A DNA stretch of 64,000 bases from Fodinibius sp052060035 (GTDB taxonomy: Bacteria > Bacteroidota > Rhodothermia > Balneolales > Balneolaceae): contig NZ_JBPOEA010000008.1 of the NCBI RefSeq assembly GCF_052060035.1, positions 60,814-124,813 of the forward strand, in the 5' to 3' direction. The notes beneath the pieces were generated by a model. The model was given only the letters and a program-made list of their open reading frames with translations, was not told the origin of the DNA and ran no database searches. The number at the start of each line of letters is the position of its first letter. The stretch's first letter is position 1. The position numbers were made by a program, and so were the translations under genes. Below, piece by piece: positions 1 through 9,039 of the stretch.

Positions 1-2
1 GA

Positions 3-434
3 TACAAACGCGCGGAGGATTTGGGTGCCAGCGCTGCCATTGTTGGCGTGTCTATCCCACTGCCTTTCTTTGATCGCAATCAGGGGAATATCAAGGCAGC
101 GAAGTATGAGTTGAGTCGCGTGCAGACCCAACGGGAAGCGGCCGTCACCCAAACCTACAAGGCCTTGCAAACAGCATACAATAAGCTCGATGCAGCTGCT
201 CACGAAGTCAATCAACTGCAAGAGCAAGTATTACCCGGCGCTAAAACAGCTTTCGAAGCGGCCCAAATCGGTTACCGGCAGGGCAAGTTCGATTACCTGG
301 AAGTACTTGATGCCCAGCGTACGCTCTTTTCGACGCGCACTCGCTACATTCAGGCCCTGGCCGAATACAACCGGGCCGTAGCCGAAGTGGAACGACTCGT
401 AGGCACGCCCCTTTCTGAAATTTCTGCAAACTAA
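3..434 (+). CDS. czcC: TolC-family outer membrane efflux protein, C-terminal part (CzcC-like)
   Basis: The reading frame is already open at the window edge, so only the last 143 residues are present and no start codon is visible. The visible part carries the second half of an OEP/TolC domain: a beta-strand passage ending in IPLPFFDRNQG, then long amphipathic helices with regular heptads and a closing segment with FDYLEVLDAQRTLF, all typical of CzcC/CusC outer-membrane channels. It would form the outer-membrane exit duct of a tripartite metal efflux pump with the adaptor and RND pump encoded immediately downstream (29 bp to the adaptor start). Family assignment is firm; CzcC rather than CusC rests on the CzcA-like pump. 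Confidence 0.88.
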   Translation, partial: YKRAEDLGASAAIVGVSIPLPFFDRNQGNIKAAKYELSRVQTQREAAVTQTYKALQTAYNKLDAAAHEVNQLQEQVLPGAKTAFEAAQIGYRQGKFDYLEVLDAQRTLFSTRTRYIQALAEYNRAVAEVERLVGTPLSEISAN

Positions 435-463
435 TTTTTTGAATGAATATGGAATCACCAATC

Positions 464-1723
464 ATGAAGAATCTAACTGTATTAACACTTACTGGACTTC
501 TGTTAGGAAGTCTTTTGACAGGCTGTGGATCTAATTCGGATTCCCAAGCCAACGCGCAAACCGAACAGCATCAACCCGAATCGCAACACAGCAAAAAAAA
601 CAAGCAGGATACTGAGGAATCAGGACAACACAATGAAGAAACCGGACAGCATGCCCGCGAAGTGCATCTGACCGAGAAGCAAGAAAATAGCCTGGGTATC
701 AAGGTGGAAACACTGTCTGAAGGAGATGCCTCCTCGACGATTTCCCGTCCGGCCAGCGTCGGATACGATCTGGATCAAATTGCCAAAGTTGGTCCCCGGA
801 TTGAAGCAAAGGTTGTGAAAGTGATAAAAGACTTGGGAGAACGAGTCAAAAAAGATGAGCCGATTGCGCTCATGAGCAGCGTGGGCTTGGGCAAAGCCAA
901 AGCCGAATATATTCGGCTTCGGGCCCGGCTCAAAGCCGAAGAGGCACGCTACAAACGCGAGCAGTCGCTTTATGATCAGGAAATATCTTCACAAGCCGAG
1001 CTCCTGGATGCCGAAGCCAACTACCAGGAGGCCAAAGCCGAACTGAACTCTGCGGCGGAAGCCTTGCGCCTCTACGGTATGTCGCAAAACGACATTAAAA
1101 ACATTGAAGCAGGCAGCGACCGGCCCTTATCTCACTTCTACCTGACCAGTCCGCTCGACGGGGTGATCCAGGAGCGAGATATTTCACCCGGACAAACGAT
1201 TAGTCCCAGTGAGACGCCTATCCACGTAGCGAACCTCTCCAAAATGTGGGTGATGATTGATGCCTACGAGCAGGATATCCGGTATCTGAATAAAGGACAA
1301 AATGTAAGCCTTTCGGTTCGAAGCATTCCCGGGGAAACCTTTGAGGGAAAGACCGACTGGGTTTCGTATGCCCTGGAAAAAGAAACCCGCACGATGCCGG
1401 TTCGCGCTATCGTCGAAAATCCGAACGGCCAACTCCGGGCCGGAATGTTCGGCACCGCTCGCATATCAACAGGGAAAGAACGTAACGTTGCGATGATTCC
1501 CATTGATGCGGTACAAACCATTGAGGGCGAAAAAGTTGTATTTGTCCCCGGTAAAGAAAACGGCAGCTACAAGCCAGTCGAAGTGATGCTCGGCAGGGAA
1601 AATGAGGGCTATGTGGAAATTGCTTCGGGCCTGAAACCCGGTCAGCAAGCTGTCATCGCCGGCGCCTTTGATCTGAAGTCCGCCCTTACCGCTCAGGGAC
1701 GAAGCGCATCCCACGGACATTAA
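464..1723 (+). CDS. czcB: RND efflux periplasmic adaptor lipoprotein (CzcB-like)
   Basis: Membrane fusion protein linking an RND pump to its outer-membrane channel. From the ATG at 464 the protein starts with a lipoprotein signal ending in LLTGC; an ATG at 443 would add seven residues before it. A His/Gln/Glu-rich linker follows (about residues 25-75), possibly metal-binding. Then come the biotinyl-lipoyl-like hairpin domain (GPRIEAKVVKVIKDLGERV), a coiled-coil alpha-hairpin rich in Ala/Glu/Arg, the second lipoyl half (TSPLDGVIQERDISPGQTI), a beta-barrel and a membrane-proximal domain. It sits between the OEP and RND genes in one operon. The order and the pump partner argue for divalent cation efflux (Zn/Co/Cd/Ni), which is inference. 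Confidence 0.9.
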   Translation: MKNLTVLTLTGLLLGSLLTGCGSNSDSQANAQTEQHQPESQHSKKNKQDTEESGQHNEETGQHAREVHLTEKQENSLGIKVETLSEGDASSTISRPASVGYDLDQIAKVGPRIEAKVVKVIKDLGERVKKDEPIALMSSVGLGKAKAEYIRLRARLKAEEARYKREQSLYDQEISSQAELLDAEANYQEAKAELNSAAEALRLYGMSQNDIKNIEAGSDRPLSHFYLTSPLDGVIQERDISPGQTISPSETPIHVANLSKMWVMIDAYEQDIRYLNKGQNVSLSVRSIPGETFEGKTDWVSYALEKETRTMPVRAIVENPNGQLRAGMFGTARISTGKERNVAMIPIDAVQTIEGEKVVFVPGKENGSYKPVEVMLGRENEGYVEIASGLKPGQQAVIAGAFDLKSALTAQGRSASHGH

Positions 1724-1762
1724 CTGCTCGTTGCAATATCGAATTTCTTAAATGACAGACTT

Positions 1763-4700
1763 ATGCTTCAACAAATAATTGACAAAGTATTAAAGAATCG
1801 TTTGACGATCCTCATTCTGGTGGCGGCCGTTGGCGTCTATGGATACTTCTCTTTTGAGGATGTCCCCATCGACTCCTTCCCGGACGTATCGCCCACCATG
1901 GTGCAGGTGTTTACTTCCAGCCCCGGCCTTTCCCCGGTGGATGTGGAGACGCAGATCAGTTATCCCATTGAAATTTCGATGTACGGGCTACCCAAACTGG
2001 ATCGCGTGCAGAGTACCTCCATTTTCGGGCTTTCGCGCGTAAACATATATTTCGAGGACGGCACCGACATCTATTTTGCCCGTCGGCTGGTCATGGAACG
2101 GCTGTCCAAAGCCAGGGAGTCTATTCCCGATGGGCTGGGACAACCACAACTGGGTCCCATAACGACCGGACTTGGAACCATCATGATGTACGAAGTGACC
2201 AACACCGATACCGCTAATCATTCCCTGATGGAACTGCGTACGGCCCAGGACTGGATCGTAAAGCCCCAGCTTCGGACCGTACCCGGCGTTACCGGCGTGC
2301 TTTCCCTGGGCGGCGATGTCCGGCAGTTCCAGGTTAATGCGGATATGAACGCCCTTATTTCACGTGGACTTACCCTGGAGGATCTGGAAAAAGCCATCAA
2401 TAGCAACAACCGCAATGTGGGCGCTTCTTTCCTGGAACGAGGCGGCGAAGAATACCTCGTCCGCGGCTACGGCTGGATTAAGCCCGACAAACAGGGGCTG
2501 GAGGACATCCGAAACATCATTGTGAAAAACGAAGACGGCACGCCCATTTACGTGAAGGATGTCTCAAAGGTGGAATTCGGTTCCGAGATTATGCGGGGTA
2601 CTCTTATTAAAGACCAAGAGGAATCGGTGGGAGGCTTTGTGCTCAAGCTCATTGGCACAAACACGCAGGACCTGCTGGCTCAGGTGGATAAGAAGATCGA
2701 TGCAATCAATAAAGCTCTGCCCGACGGTATGGTTATGAAGCCCTTTTACTCGCAAGGGCAGCTCGTTAGCAAAGCCGTGGGTACGGTCAGCAATGCCCTG
2801 TACATCGGGGCCATTCTGGTGCTTGTCATCCTCTACTTTTTTATGGGGGACCTTCGCTCGACGCTTATTATTATATCCACCGTTCCCATTGCCTTTCTCA
2901 TCGCCTTCATTGGGATGAACCTCATGGGCATATCGGCGAACTTGATGAGTTTGGGGGGACTGGCGATCAGCATTGGTATGATCGGAGACAGTGCCACCGT
3001 GATCGTGGAAAATACCTATCGCCTGCTGGAAGAACGGGATACCGAAAACGTATCTCTGGTGCGGGTGGTAGGCGAAGCTGCACGCGAAGTGATACGCCCG
3101 GTGATCTTTGCCACCAGCATTATCATTATCGTATTTATTCCCCTCTTTTCGCTGGAAGGCGTCGAGGGGAAAATGTTTAAACCCCTGGCCTATACCATTA
3201 CCTTTGCACTGGGCGGAGCTATCTTTCTAGCCCTGACCTACATCCCGGTAATTTCCAGTTTCATCCTGCCGGATAAAGGGATGGACAAAGAGCCGTGGTT
3301 GGTCCGCAAAGTAAAAGGATTCAGCCGCCCGCTGATCGAAAAAGCCACGAAATTCCCCAAAATGGTCTTTGGCGGAGCTCTCGTGCTGTTTGCCGCAAGT
3401 ATGGCCGTGTTTCCGTTCCTAGGAACCGAATTTCAGCCGACATTGCGGGAAGGTACCTTTGCGGTACGCTCTGTACTGCCTCCGGGTGCTAACCTCCCCA
3501 CCACCAAGGAATACACGAAGCGTATTCAGGAGTCGATGCAAACTTTCCCCGAAGTGCAAGGGATCTTTTCCCGTGTGGGACGTGCGGAAGTTGGTGGCGA
3601 CCCCGAACCGGTGAACGTGGTGTTCAACGTAGTAAATCTGAAACCACTCGATGAGTGGGAGGCCGGTCGAACCTATGAAGAACTGCAGTCGGCCATGGCG
3701 CAAAAACTGCAGGAAGATCTGCCGGGCGTAGCTTCCAACTTCTCCCAGCCTATTCAGCTTCGTACGGATGAGCTACTCAGCGGCGTTCGCGCCCAGGTAG
3801 TCGCTAGTCTCTATGGCGATGACCTGGACACCCTGGCTCAAAAGGCGCAGGAAATTGCGGAGGTTGCCAAAAGCGTAGAAGGAGCGGTAGATGTCCGCGC
3901 ACAGCAACAGGGCGGCAAACCGCAAATCCTGGTGCGGCCCGATCGCGAGCAGCTGGCGCGACTGGGCATCAGCATCGATGACTTTCTGAATACTGTAGAA
4001 ACCGGTATTGGCGGCTCGGTAGCCGGACAGGTCTTCGAAGGCATTCGCCGCTTTGATATCTTCGTGCGCCTGCAGGAGAACCAGCGCAAGCGTATTGAAC
4101 AGGTTCGGGAGTTGCCCGTACGCACCGCTAAAGGCTCGCTGGTACCGCTCTCCCAGATTGCAGATGTGGAAGTCTTTACCGGCCCCAAACAAATATCCCG
4201 CAACAAAGCGAACCGCCGTACTTACGTGCAACTGAATGTACGCGGACGAGATATGGGGAGCGTTGTCAATGAAATCCGCAAAAAAGTAGACCAGCAAGTT
4301 GATCTGCCAGCCGGATACTTTACCGAATACGGCGGACAGTTTGAAAACCAGCAGCGAGCCATGAACCGGCTGATGGTAGTCGTTCCCATTACTCTGGGAC
4401 TAATATTCTTTATGCTGTTCTCCACCTTCGGAAGCTGGCGCTATGCGGTGCTCATCTTCCTGAATATTCCCTTTGCCACCATCGGGGGTATCTTTGCCCT
4501 CTGGATATCCGGACTATACCTGTCGGTACCGGCAGCGGTAGGCTTTATTGCCATCTTCGGTATTGCGGTACTCAACGGGCTGGTCATTGTATCCTACATC
4601 AATCAGCTTCGGGAGGAAGGAATGTCCACCGAGAAGTCGGTCGTACAGGCTTCGCTGCTGCGCCTGCGTCCCGTACTGATGACGGCCTTGACCACCGGTC

Positions 4701-4867
4701 TTGGACTATTGCCGCTACTGCTGGCTAATGATATCGGCTCCAACGTGCAGCGCCCACTGGCAGCCGTAGTTGTAGGCGGACTGTTTACCTCCACCCTGCT
4801 TACGCTGGTGGTACTGCCGACCATCTACAAGTGGTTTGCCGAGCCAGTCAAACATGCCGAACTGTAA
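1763..4867 (+). CDS. czcA: Heavy-metal RND efflux pump, CzcA type
   Basis: Inner-membrane proton-driven pump of the HME-RND family, 1034 residues, the usual length. It has the HME N-terminus (VPIDSFPDVSPTMVQVFTSS), two large periplasmic loops and twelve predicted membrane spans, including the charged TM4 segment GLAISIGMIGDSATVIVEN. The periplasmic segment SNFSQPIQLRTDELLSGVR matches CzcA rather than the methionine-containing CusA equivalent, so divalent ions (Zn, Co, Cd, Ni) are more likely substrates than Cu(I)/Ag(I). The gene follows the adaptor by 39 bp. A perfect hairpin and then a P-II-like gene follow, the same order as in the second RND operon of this window. Confidence 0.93.
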   Translation: MLQQIIDKVLKNRLTILILVAAVGVYGYFSFEDVPIDSFPDVSPTMVQVFTSSPGLSPVDVETQISYPIEISMYGLPKLDRVQSTSIFGLSRVNIYFEDGTDIYFARRLVMERLSKARESIPDGLGQPQLGPITTGLGTIMMYEVTNTDTANHSLMELRTAQDWIVKPQLRTVPGVTGVLSLGGDVRQFQVNADMNALISRGLTLEDLEKAINSNNRNVGASFLERGGEEYLVRGYGWIKPDKQGLEDIRNIIVKNEDGTPIYVKDVSKVEFGSEIMRGTLIKDQEESVGGFVLKLIGTNTQDLLAQVDKKIDAINKALPDGMVMKPFYSQGQLVSKAVGTVSNALYIGAILVLVILYFFMGDLRSTLIIISTVPIAFLIAFIGMNLMGISANLMSLGGLAISIGMIGDSATVIVENTYRLLEERDTENVSLVRVVGEAAREVIRPVIFATSIIIIVFIPLFSLEGVEGKMFKPLAYTITFALGGAIFLALTYIPVISSFILPDKGMDKEPWLVRKVKGFSRPLIEKATKFPKMVFGGALVLFAASMAVFPFLGTEFQPTLREGTFAVRSVLPPGANLPTTKEYTKRIQESMQTFPEVQGIFSRVGRAEVGGDPEPVNVVFNVVNLKPLDEWEAGRTYEELQSAMAQKLQEDLPGVASNFSQPIQLRTDELLSGVRAQVVASLYGDDLDTLAQKAQEIAEVAKSVEGAVDVRAQQQGGKPQILVRPDREQLARLGISIDDFLNTVETGIGGSVAGQVFEGIRRFDIFVRLQENQRKRIEQVRELPVRTAKGSLVPLSQIADVEVFTGPKQISRNKANRRTYVQLNVRGRDMGSVVNEIRKKVDQQVDLPAGYFTEYGGQFENQQRAMNRLMVVVPITLGLIFFMLFSTFGSWRYAVLIFLNIPFATIGGIFALWISGLYLSVPAAVGFIAIFGIAVLNGLVIVSYINQLREEGMSTEKSVVQASLLRLRPVLMTALTTGLGLLPLLLANDIGSNVQRPLAAVVVGGLFTSTLLTLVVLPTIYKWFAEPVKHAEL

Positions 4868-4880
4868 ATTTTTAATACAT

Positions 4881-4913
4881 AACCATCCAAGAGTTTTGAA
4901 CCCTTGGATGGTT
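4881..4913 (+). other. Intercistronic stem-loop between czcA and the P-II-like gene
   Basis: A perfect 11-bp inverted repeat (arms 4881-4891 and 4903-4913, 11-nt loop) lies just after the czcA stop. No T-run follows, so it is not a classical terminator. It could stabilise the upstream mRNA end or act as a processing site or attenuator, lowering expression of the downstream gene. A hairpin occupies the same place in the second RND operon (43573-43602). Confidence 0.6.
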
Positions 4914-4928
4914 TCAAACCTAATTATT

Positions 4929-5249
4929 ATGAAAGAGATCAAAGCTTTTATTCGAACCAACATGATTGACTATGTCATTGACGCCCTTGAAAGCATGGAC
5001 GATGCCCCAGGCATTTCGTTAAGTGACGTGCGTGGCTGGGGGCATGCTGAAGAAAAAACAGCAGCTCAACTGGTCCAGCGTATTAAGCTGGAAACGGTCG
5101 TTCCTACCCACCGGGTAGATGAAATTATCTCCGTAATTGTTGAAAAGGGACAGACCGGTAACTTCGGGGACGGCAAAATTTTTGTATCCGACGTAGAAAA
5201 AGCCGTACGCATTCGAACCGGGGAAACCGATGAGGATGTCATACGATGA
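4929..5249 (+). CDS. P-II family protein associated with RND metal efflux
   Basis: Small cytoplasmic P-II-fold protein of 106 residues from the ATG at 4929; a longer frame to 4836 would run through the intercistronic hairpin and czcA. It begins MKEIKAFIRTNMIDYVIDAL, like the GlnB/GlnK beta1-alpha1 unit, and keeps the nucleotide-binding B-loop region (TGNFGDGKIFV). The T-loop region is short and lacks the uridylylation tyrosine context of GlnB. P-II proteins of this kind (the PII-NG group) are known beside heavy-metal RND genes and have an unknown ligand. As last gene of the czc operon it may modulate the pump or sense metal or nucleotide; that is inference. Confidence 0.85.
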   Translation: MKEIKAFIRTNMIDYVIDALESMDDAPGISLSDVRGWGHAEEKTAAQLVQRIKLETVVPTHRVDEIISVIVEKGQTGNFGDGKIFVSDVEKAVRIRTGETDEDVIR

Positions 5250-5277
5250 CAAATACTGTCCCATCACCATCCCTGAG

Positions 5278-5311
5278 GCGGTCCTCACTTGACTGGTGAG
5301 GACCGCTCTTC
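5278..5311 (+). terminator. Terminator of the czcCBA/P-II operon
   Basis: Perfect 11-bp GC-rich inverted repeat (arms 5278-5288 and 5296-5306, 7-nt loop) followed by TCTTC, 28 bp after the P-II-like stop. Position and stability fit the end of the czc operon, although the T-tract is weak. Confidence 0.65.
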
Positions 5312-5323
5312 AATACCTAATTA

Positions 5324-5357
5324 GATAGTGATAGCTGCACGAAACCGCATCACTATC
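5324..5357. promoter_or_regulatory. 9-bp inverted repeat upstream of the AraC regulator
   Basis: The arms GATAGTGAT (5324-5332) and ATCACTATC (5349-5357) are perfect complements separated by 16 bp, between the czc operon terminator and the next hairpin. The spacing and low stability suit a protein operator better than an RNA hairpin. No further support is visible. Confidence 0.3.
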
Positions 5358-5363
5358 ACCTTG

Positions 5364-5395
5364 GCTGCCGCTGCTTGACCGCGGCGGCAGCTTTT
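5364..5395 (+). terminator. Rho-independent terminator-like hairpin before the AraC gene
   Basis: The arms GCTGCCGC (5364-5371) and GCGGCAGC (5384-5391) are followed by TTTT. It lies 25 bp before the AraC start codon, so it ends upstream transcription or acts as an attenuator in the AraC leader. It closely resembles the hairpin after the same gene (6166-6198). Confidence 0.65.
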
Positions 5396-5419
5396 ATAAC
5401 CCAAAATCACTCCCATGTT

Positions 5420-5986
5420 ATGGAACAACAACATTTTCACATCAAAAACATGGTGTGCGAGCACTGTGGAGAAGTGCTCCGGCAGAAACTGCTCGAAGCC
5501 GGATTTCCTGTAAAGCACATAGAGCTGGGCAAGCTGGAACTGAATCATCCTGTAGATAGCGATGAATTTGAGAGGCTTTCTAAGGTTGTCCGCCAAAACG
5601 GATTTGAAATCATCAGTGATCGCAACAGTCAGATAGTCGAACAGATCAAACACCTGATCATCGATATCATACACCAGCGGGAAACACTGGATGGCAATCT
5701 TTCGGAGTTCCTCGAACAGAGAATGCACAAAGATTACCAGCATTTAAGCAGGTTGTTTTCCGGCGTGGAAGGAAAATCCATTGAACGGTATTTCATCCTG
5801 CAAAAAATAGAACGTGCGAAAGAATTGATTGTCTATGGCAAGCAAAACCTGACGGAAATTGCCTATGAGTTGGACTACAGCAGCCAGCAACACTTTTCGC
5901 GGCAGTTTAAAAAAGAGACCGGGTTGTCACCTTCACATTTTAAGGAGATTAAAGAGAATAAGCGTACCTCCATCGATCAGATTTAA
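5420..5986 (+). CDS. AraC-family regulator with N-terminal HMA-like CxxC segment
   Basis: A 188-residue protein. The ATG at 5420 is preferred because the longer frame from 5375 lies inside the terminator hairpin. The N-terminus HIKNMVCEHCGEVLRQKLL looks like the first strand-CxxC-helix unit of an HMA metal-binding domain (Cys13, Cys16). The last ~90 residues are an AraC double helix-turn-helix with the family signature LTEIAYELDYSSQQHFSRQF. No sugar-binding cupin domain is present. It likely senses a soft metal through the CxxC and controls the adjacent RND operon or nhaA; function is inferred. A paralogue with the same layout follows the Cus-type operon at 45062. Confidence 0.82.
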   Translation: MEQQHFHIKNMVCEHCGEVLRQKLLEAGFPVKHIELGKLELNHPVDSDEFERLSKVVRQNGFEIISDRNSQIVEQIKHLIIDIIHQRETLDGNLSEFLEQRMHKDYQHLSRLFSGVEGKSIERYFILQKIERAKELIVYGKQNLTEIAYELDYSSQQHFSRQFKKETGLSPSHFKEIKENKRTSIDQI

Positions 5987-6165
5987 CATAATACTGCACG
6001 ATAAACGCAAAATTCTGCAAGCTAAAAATTTGGCTGATTTATACACTAAACATTCAACAGGCACACTGAAACATTTTATCCCTGATGATGCTTTGGGAAG
6101 GATGACTATGTCATACGATTACTTACAAACATTTCATCCCAATCCCTTAGCATAATCCCCAAGAG

Positions 6166-6198
6166 GCACCGCTGTCTGACCGCGGCGGTGCTATTTTT
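6166..6198 (+). terminator. Rho-independent terminator after the AraC regulator
   Basis: The arms GCACCGC (6166-6172) and GCGGTGC (6185-6191) are followed by TATTTTT. The 180 bp between the AraC stop and this hairpin holds no convincing gene. The hairpin is closely related in sequence to the one at 5364-5395. Confidence 0.75.
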
Positions 6199-6252
6199 AC
6201 AATTCTGATGTTTTAAAATAACGAAACAACATTTTAACCAATATTGTAAAAC

Positions 6253-7608
6253 GTGAATAATTCAAAAATCTATACGTCTATCCTTCACTTCTTTAAGAAA
6301 GATTCCGCGGCGGGCATGATGCTGCTGTTTGCTACCATAGCAGCTCTTATTATTGCCAATAGTCCACTCAATGAATTTTATGAGCACCTTCTGGAGCTGG
6401 AGTTTAGCATTGGCTTTTCTTCGCTGATAATTGAACACTCGGTTCATGAATGGATTAATGACGGACTGATGGCGATTTTCTTCCTGCTGGTCGGACTGGA
6501 AATCAAACGGGAGCTCAAATACGGAGAGCTTTCAACGTTCCAATCAGCTTTGCTTCCGGTTGTTGCAGCGATGAGCGGGGCAGCGGTGCCGGCCCTTATT
6601 TTTTGGGGATTCAACGGCGGCACCGACTTTATGAATGGCTGGGCCATTCCCATGGCTACCGACATCGCATTTGTCATTGGCGTACTGGCCGTGCTGGGAT
6701 CCCGGGTGCCGGTTTGGGCTAAGGTATTTGTTACGGCTGTAGCCGTAGTGGATGACCTCATCGCCGTATTGATAATTGCACTATTTTACACCGAACAAAT
6801 AAGTATGGGCGCCTTAGGGATAGCCGGAATATGCCTGCTTGTTCTATTGCTTTTTAACTTTAAGGGAATAAACAAGCTAACTCCCTATCTTTTGGTAGGT
6901 GTCATTATGTGGGTTGCAGTCTTGAAATCGGGCATTCATGCCACTATAGCCGGGGTTGTGCTTGGTTTTGCCATACCGGCTACTCGCGGATGGAGCGTGG
7001 ATCGATTAAAAGAATACGCGCAAGAAGGATTTGATCTGTTTAAGCAGGCGGCCAATGAAAACTTGCCGGTAACAAAAGAGCAAGCCCTGCACCATATGGA
7101 CGAGACCGTAAGCCACGCTCAATCGCCACTCCACCGACTGGAACACAAGCTGCATAACGCCGTGTACTTTGTGATTATGCCCCTGTTCGCCTTTGCCAAT
7201 GCCGGGGTGATTTTTGAACCCGAAATGATGGGTCAGGCTTTTGCCTCTACCTTAACCTGGGGCATAGCACTGGGCTTACTTTTTGGGAAGCAGGTAGGAA
7301 TATTTGGGGCAACCTGGCTGCTCACCAAACTAGGCTTCTCCGAGCTGGCTCCCAACAGGGAAACCTGGAAGGTAGTATACGGAGTCGCCCTCCTGTCAGG
7401 TATTGGATTTACGATGGCCTTGTTTATTGCCAACCTTTCCTTTGCTGATGCTACGCTGCTGGAATTTTCGAAAGTTGGTATTCTCTTGGGATCGCTGGTA
7501 AGTGGTGTGTTGGGATATTATGTGCTCAGTCTCAAATCCCACTTTGGAGGCAAAACCCAACAATCATTTGACGTACCCGAGCAAGGCGATGTGAAAGCAG
7601 CAGAATAA
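6253..7608 (+). CDS. nhaA: Na+/H+ antiporter NhaA
   Basis: Inner-membrane electrogenic antiporter exporting Na+ in exchange for H+, for pH and salt homeostasis. The 451 residues with a GTG start carry the NhaA hallmarks: LVGLEIKREL, the double aspartate in AVAVVDDLIAV (ion-binding pair), GIHATIAGV and MPLFAFANAGV, with about twelve hydrophobic spans. A hydrophilic insertion around residues 270-300 (KEQALHHMDETVSHAQSPLH) is longer than in E. coli NhaA but common in other phyla. It stands alone: a terminator precedes it and 116 bp separate it from the next gene. Presence in a metal island is unusual but fits a halophilic host. Confidence 0.95.
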   Translation: MNNSKIYTSILHFFKKDSAAGMMLLFATIAALIIANSPLNEFYEHLLELEFSIGFSSLIIEHSVHEWINDGLMAIFFLLVGLEIKRELKYGELSTFQSALLPVVAAMSGAAVPALIFWGFNGGTDFMNGWAIPMATDIAFVIGVLAVLGSRVPVWAKVFVTAVAVVDDLIAVLIIALFYTEQISMGALGIAGICLLVLLLFNFKGINKLTPYLLVGVIMWVAVLKSGIHATIAGVVLGFAIPATRGWSVDRLKEYAQEGFDLFKQAANENLPVTKEQALHHMDETVSHAQSPLHRLEHKLHNAVYFVIMPLFAFANAGVIFEPEMMGQAFASTLTWGIALGLLFGKQVGIFGATWLLTKLGFSELAPNRETWKVVYGVALLSGIGFTMALFIANLSFADATLLEFSKVGILLGSLVSGVLGYYVLSLKSHFGGKTQQSFDVPEQGDVKAAE

Positions 7609-7724
7609 AAAAGGCACAACAGTTTATAGCGCAATATGCCGAATAAACAGCAGTTATTTTATTAGCATCTCAATCAGATCACAGCAACTATTAACTTTGA
7701 AGTGAAATAAAAAAGTTAAGTTTT

Positions 7725-8162
7725 ATGGATTCATTACGAATTAGCCTTCAACCAATATTGGAAGATATAGCAGATTCTAAGGATGTATGTATCGACCGGC
7801 TAGTCGGCAGCCTCAAAAAAAGAGATGGCATTAACACAGTGAAGTTAATTGAAGCGCAAACTCAGGAACCCCGGCTCTTAATTAAATTTAAATCAGATGT
7901 AATCTCAGAAGATCAAATACGAAAAATAGTTCGGGAAACCGGTAAAAAGCTGGATAAAACATTTGGGCATCTGCGGGTTAAAATACAGGAGATCCAAGAT
8001 ATCCATCGTCTTGAGGCTACTGTCACCCTTTTGAAGAATGTCAAAGGTGTTATGAATGTGCTGGTGGCACCTACAGGCATGATGATTGTGGAATTCAACA
8101 AGTACATTACACAGGAATCGATAATCAGAGAATTGATTGAGAAAATGGATTTGGTTATTTAA
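7725..8162 (+). CDS. Stand-alone HMA-like protein, paralogue of the P1B-4 ATPase N-domain
   Basis: A soluble 145-residue protein with two ferredoxin-like beta-alpha-beta halves and no canonical CxxC metal site. It aligns along its whole length with residues 1-150 of the ATPase encoded at 9433: both have a V/K-C-x-x-RL motif near residue 25, DVIS at the same spacing, the (D)KTFGHL/(D)TFGHL turn and matching C-terminal helices. It therefore looks like a detached copy of the ATPase's regulatory or metal-delivery domain, possibly a cytoplasmic metallochaperone for it. That role is inferred; the shared ancestry is visible. Confidence 0.7.
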   Translation: MDSLRISLQPILEDIADSKDVCIDRLVGSLKKRDGINTVKLIEAQTQEPRLLIKFKSDVISEDQIRKIVRETGKKLDKTFGHLRVKIQEIQDIHRLEATVTLLKNVKGVMNVLVAPTGMMIVEFNKYITQESIIRELIEKMDLVI

Positions 8163-8230
8163 CCGCTAAGTAACTTCACTGAAGGCTTATTTTTTACAAA
8201 ACAGTTGGAAAACTAAACGTCAACAGTAAC

Positions 8231-8857
8231 TTAATAGTGCTCTTCGCCTTTTAGGGCCCAATATTTAATAAGGATATAACCGAACACCATTCCACCCAGG
8301 TGGGCAAAGTTGGCCACTCCCCCCTGCCTGCCTGTAATCCCGCTTACTAACTCAATAATCCCAAAAATGGCCACAAAATACTTGGCTTTGATCGGGATGG
8401 GAGGAAAGAGCAGCATAATGGGTCGTTCGGGAAACATCACACCGAACGCCAGCAAAATGCCGTACACGGCACCCGAGGCACCAAGTGTCGGTACGCTAGC
8501 GTTGACAACAACTAGCTGTGTCAGTGCCGCTCCAATACCGGTCAAGAAATAATACACGGTAAACCGCCGGGTACCCCAGTAGTTTTCAATGGATTGTCCA
8601 AACATCCAGAGGGCAAATAGGTTAAAAAATATATGCCCGAACCCGGCATGAAGAAACATATAGCTTATCAACTGCCAAATACCAAACTTGCCGGAACCAA
8701 CGGGCCATAAAGCCCCGTATTGGTACAGGAATGGACCTATAACCGGCGTATTTAATGCCAGAAATACTACAACATTAATAATAAGTAAATGCTTTACAGC
8801 CGGCGGAAATATGGAAAATTGGGTATTGGGGCTATATTGATTGGTTTGGTAATTCAA
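8231..8857 (-). CDS. Rhomboid-family intramembrane serine protease
   Basis: 208 residues with six predicted membrane helices. The catalytic serine sits in LGASGAVYG (Ser128) and the catalytic histidine in ANFAHLGGM (His186); the HxxxN-type helix is HIFFNLFALWMFG. Such proteases cleave membrane-anchored substrates within the bilayer. It is the only minus-strand gene between 1 and 30 kb, convergent with the HMA-like gene and divergent from the SpoIIAA-like gene, so it is probably an independent transcription unit. Substrate unknown. Confidence 0.92.
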   Translation of the reverse strand: MNYQTNQYSPNTQFSIFPPAVKHLLIINVVVFLALNTPVIGPFLYQYGALWPVGSGKFGIWQLISYMFLHAGFGHIFFNLFALWMFGQSIENYWGTRRFTVYYFLTGIGAALTQLVVVNASVPTLGASGAVYGILLAFGVMFPERPIMLLFPPIPIKAKYFVAIFGIIELVSGITGRQGGVANFAHLGGMVFGYILIKYWALKGEEHY

Positions 8858-9039
8858 AGATCTAAATAGTTTCCTTTCAATTTGTTATATGTAAAACCTG
8901 AATACCGGTCCTTTGATTCATCCATTTTCCTTAAAGTCATAATCCTGCACAAGATTTACAAAAATATGCAAGTGCTGATACTCTCCAACATGTATCTTGA
9001 AAAAAAGTGTTTAAATACAACTTAAAATAACAGAGTACT

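Noticed and set aside
1830..2042. Alternative-frame ORFs inside the RND pump genes
   Set aside because: They overlap the czcA/cusA coding sequence and have no plausible start, domain or composition.
5859..6155. 98-codon ORF after the AraC start of the HTH
   Set aside because: Overlaps the AraC gene in another frame and ends in noncoding DNA; no domain or RBS.
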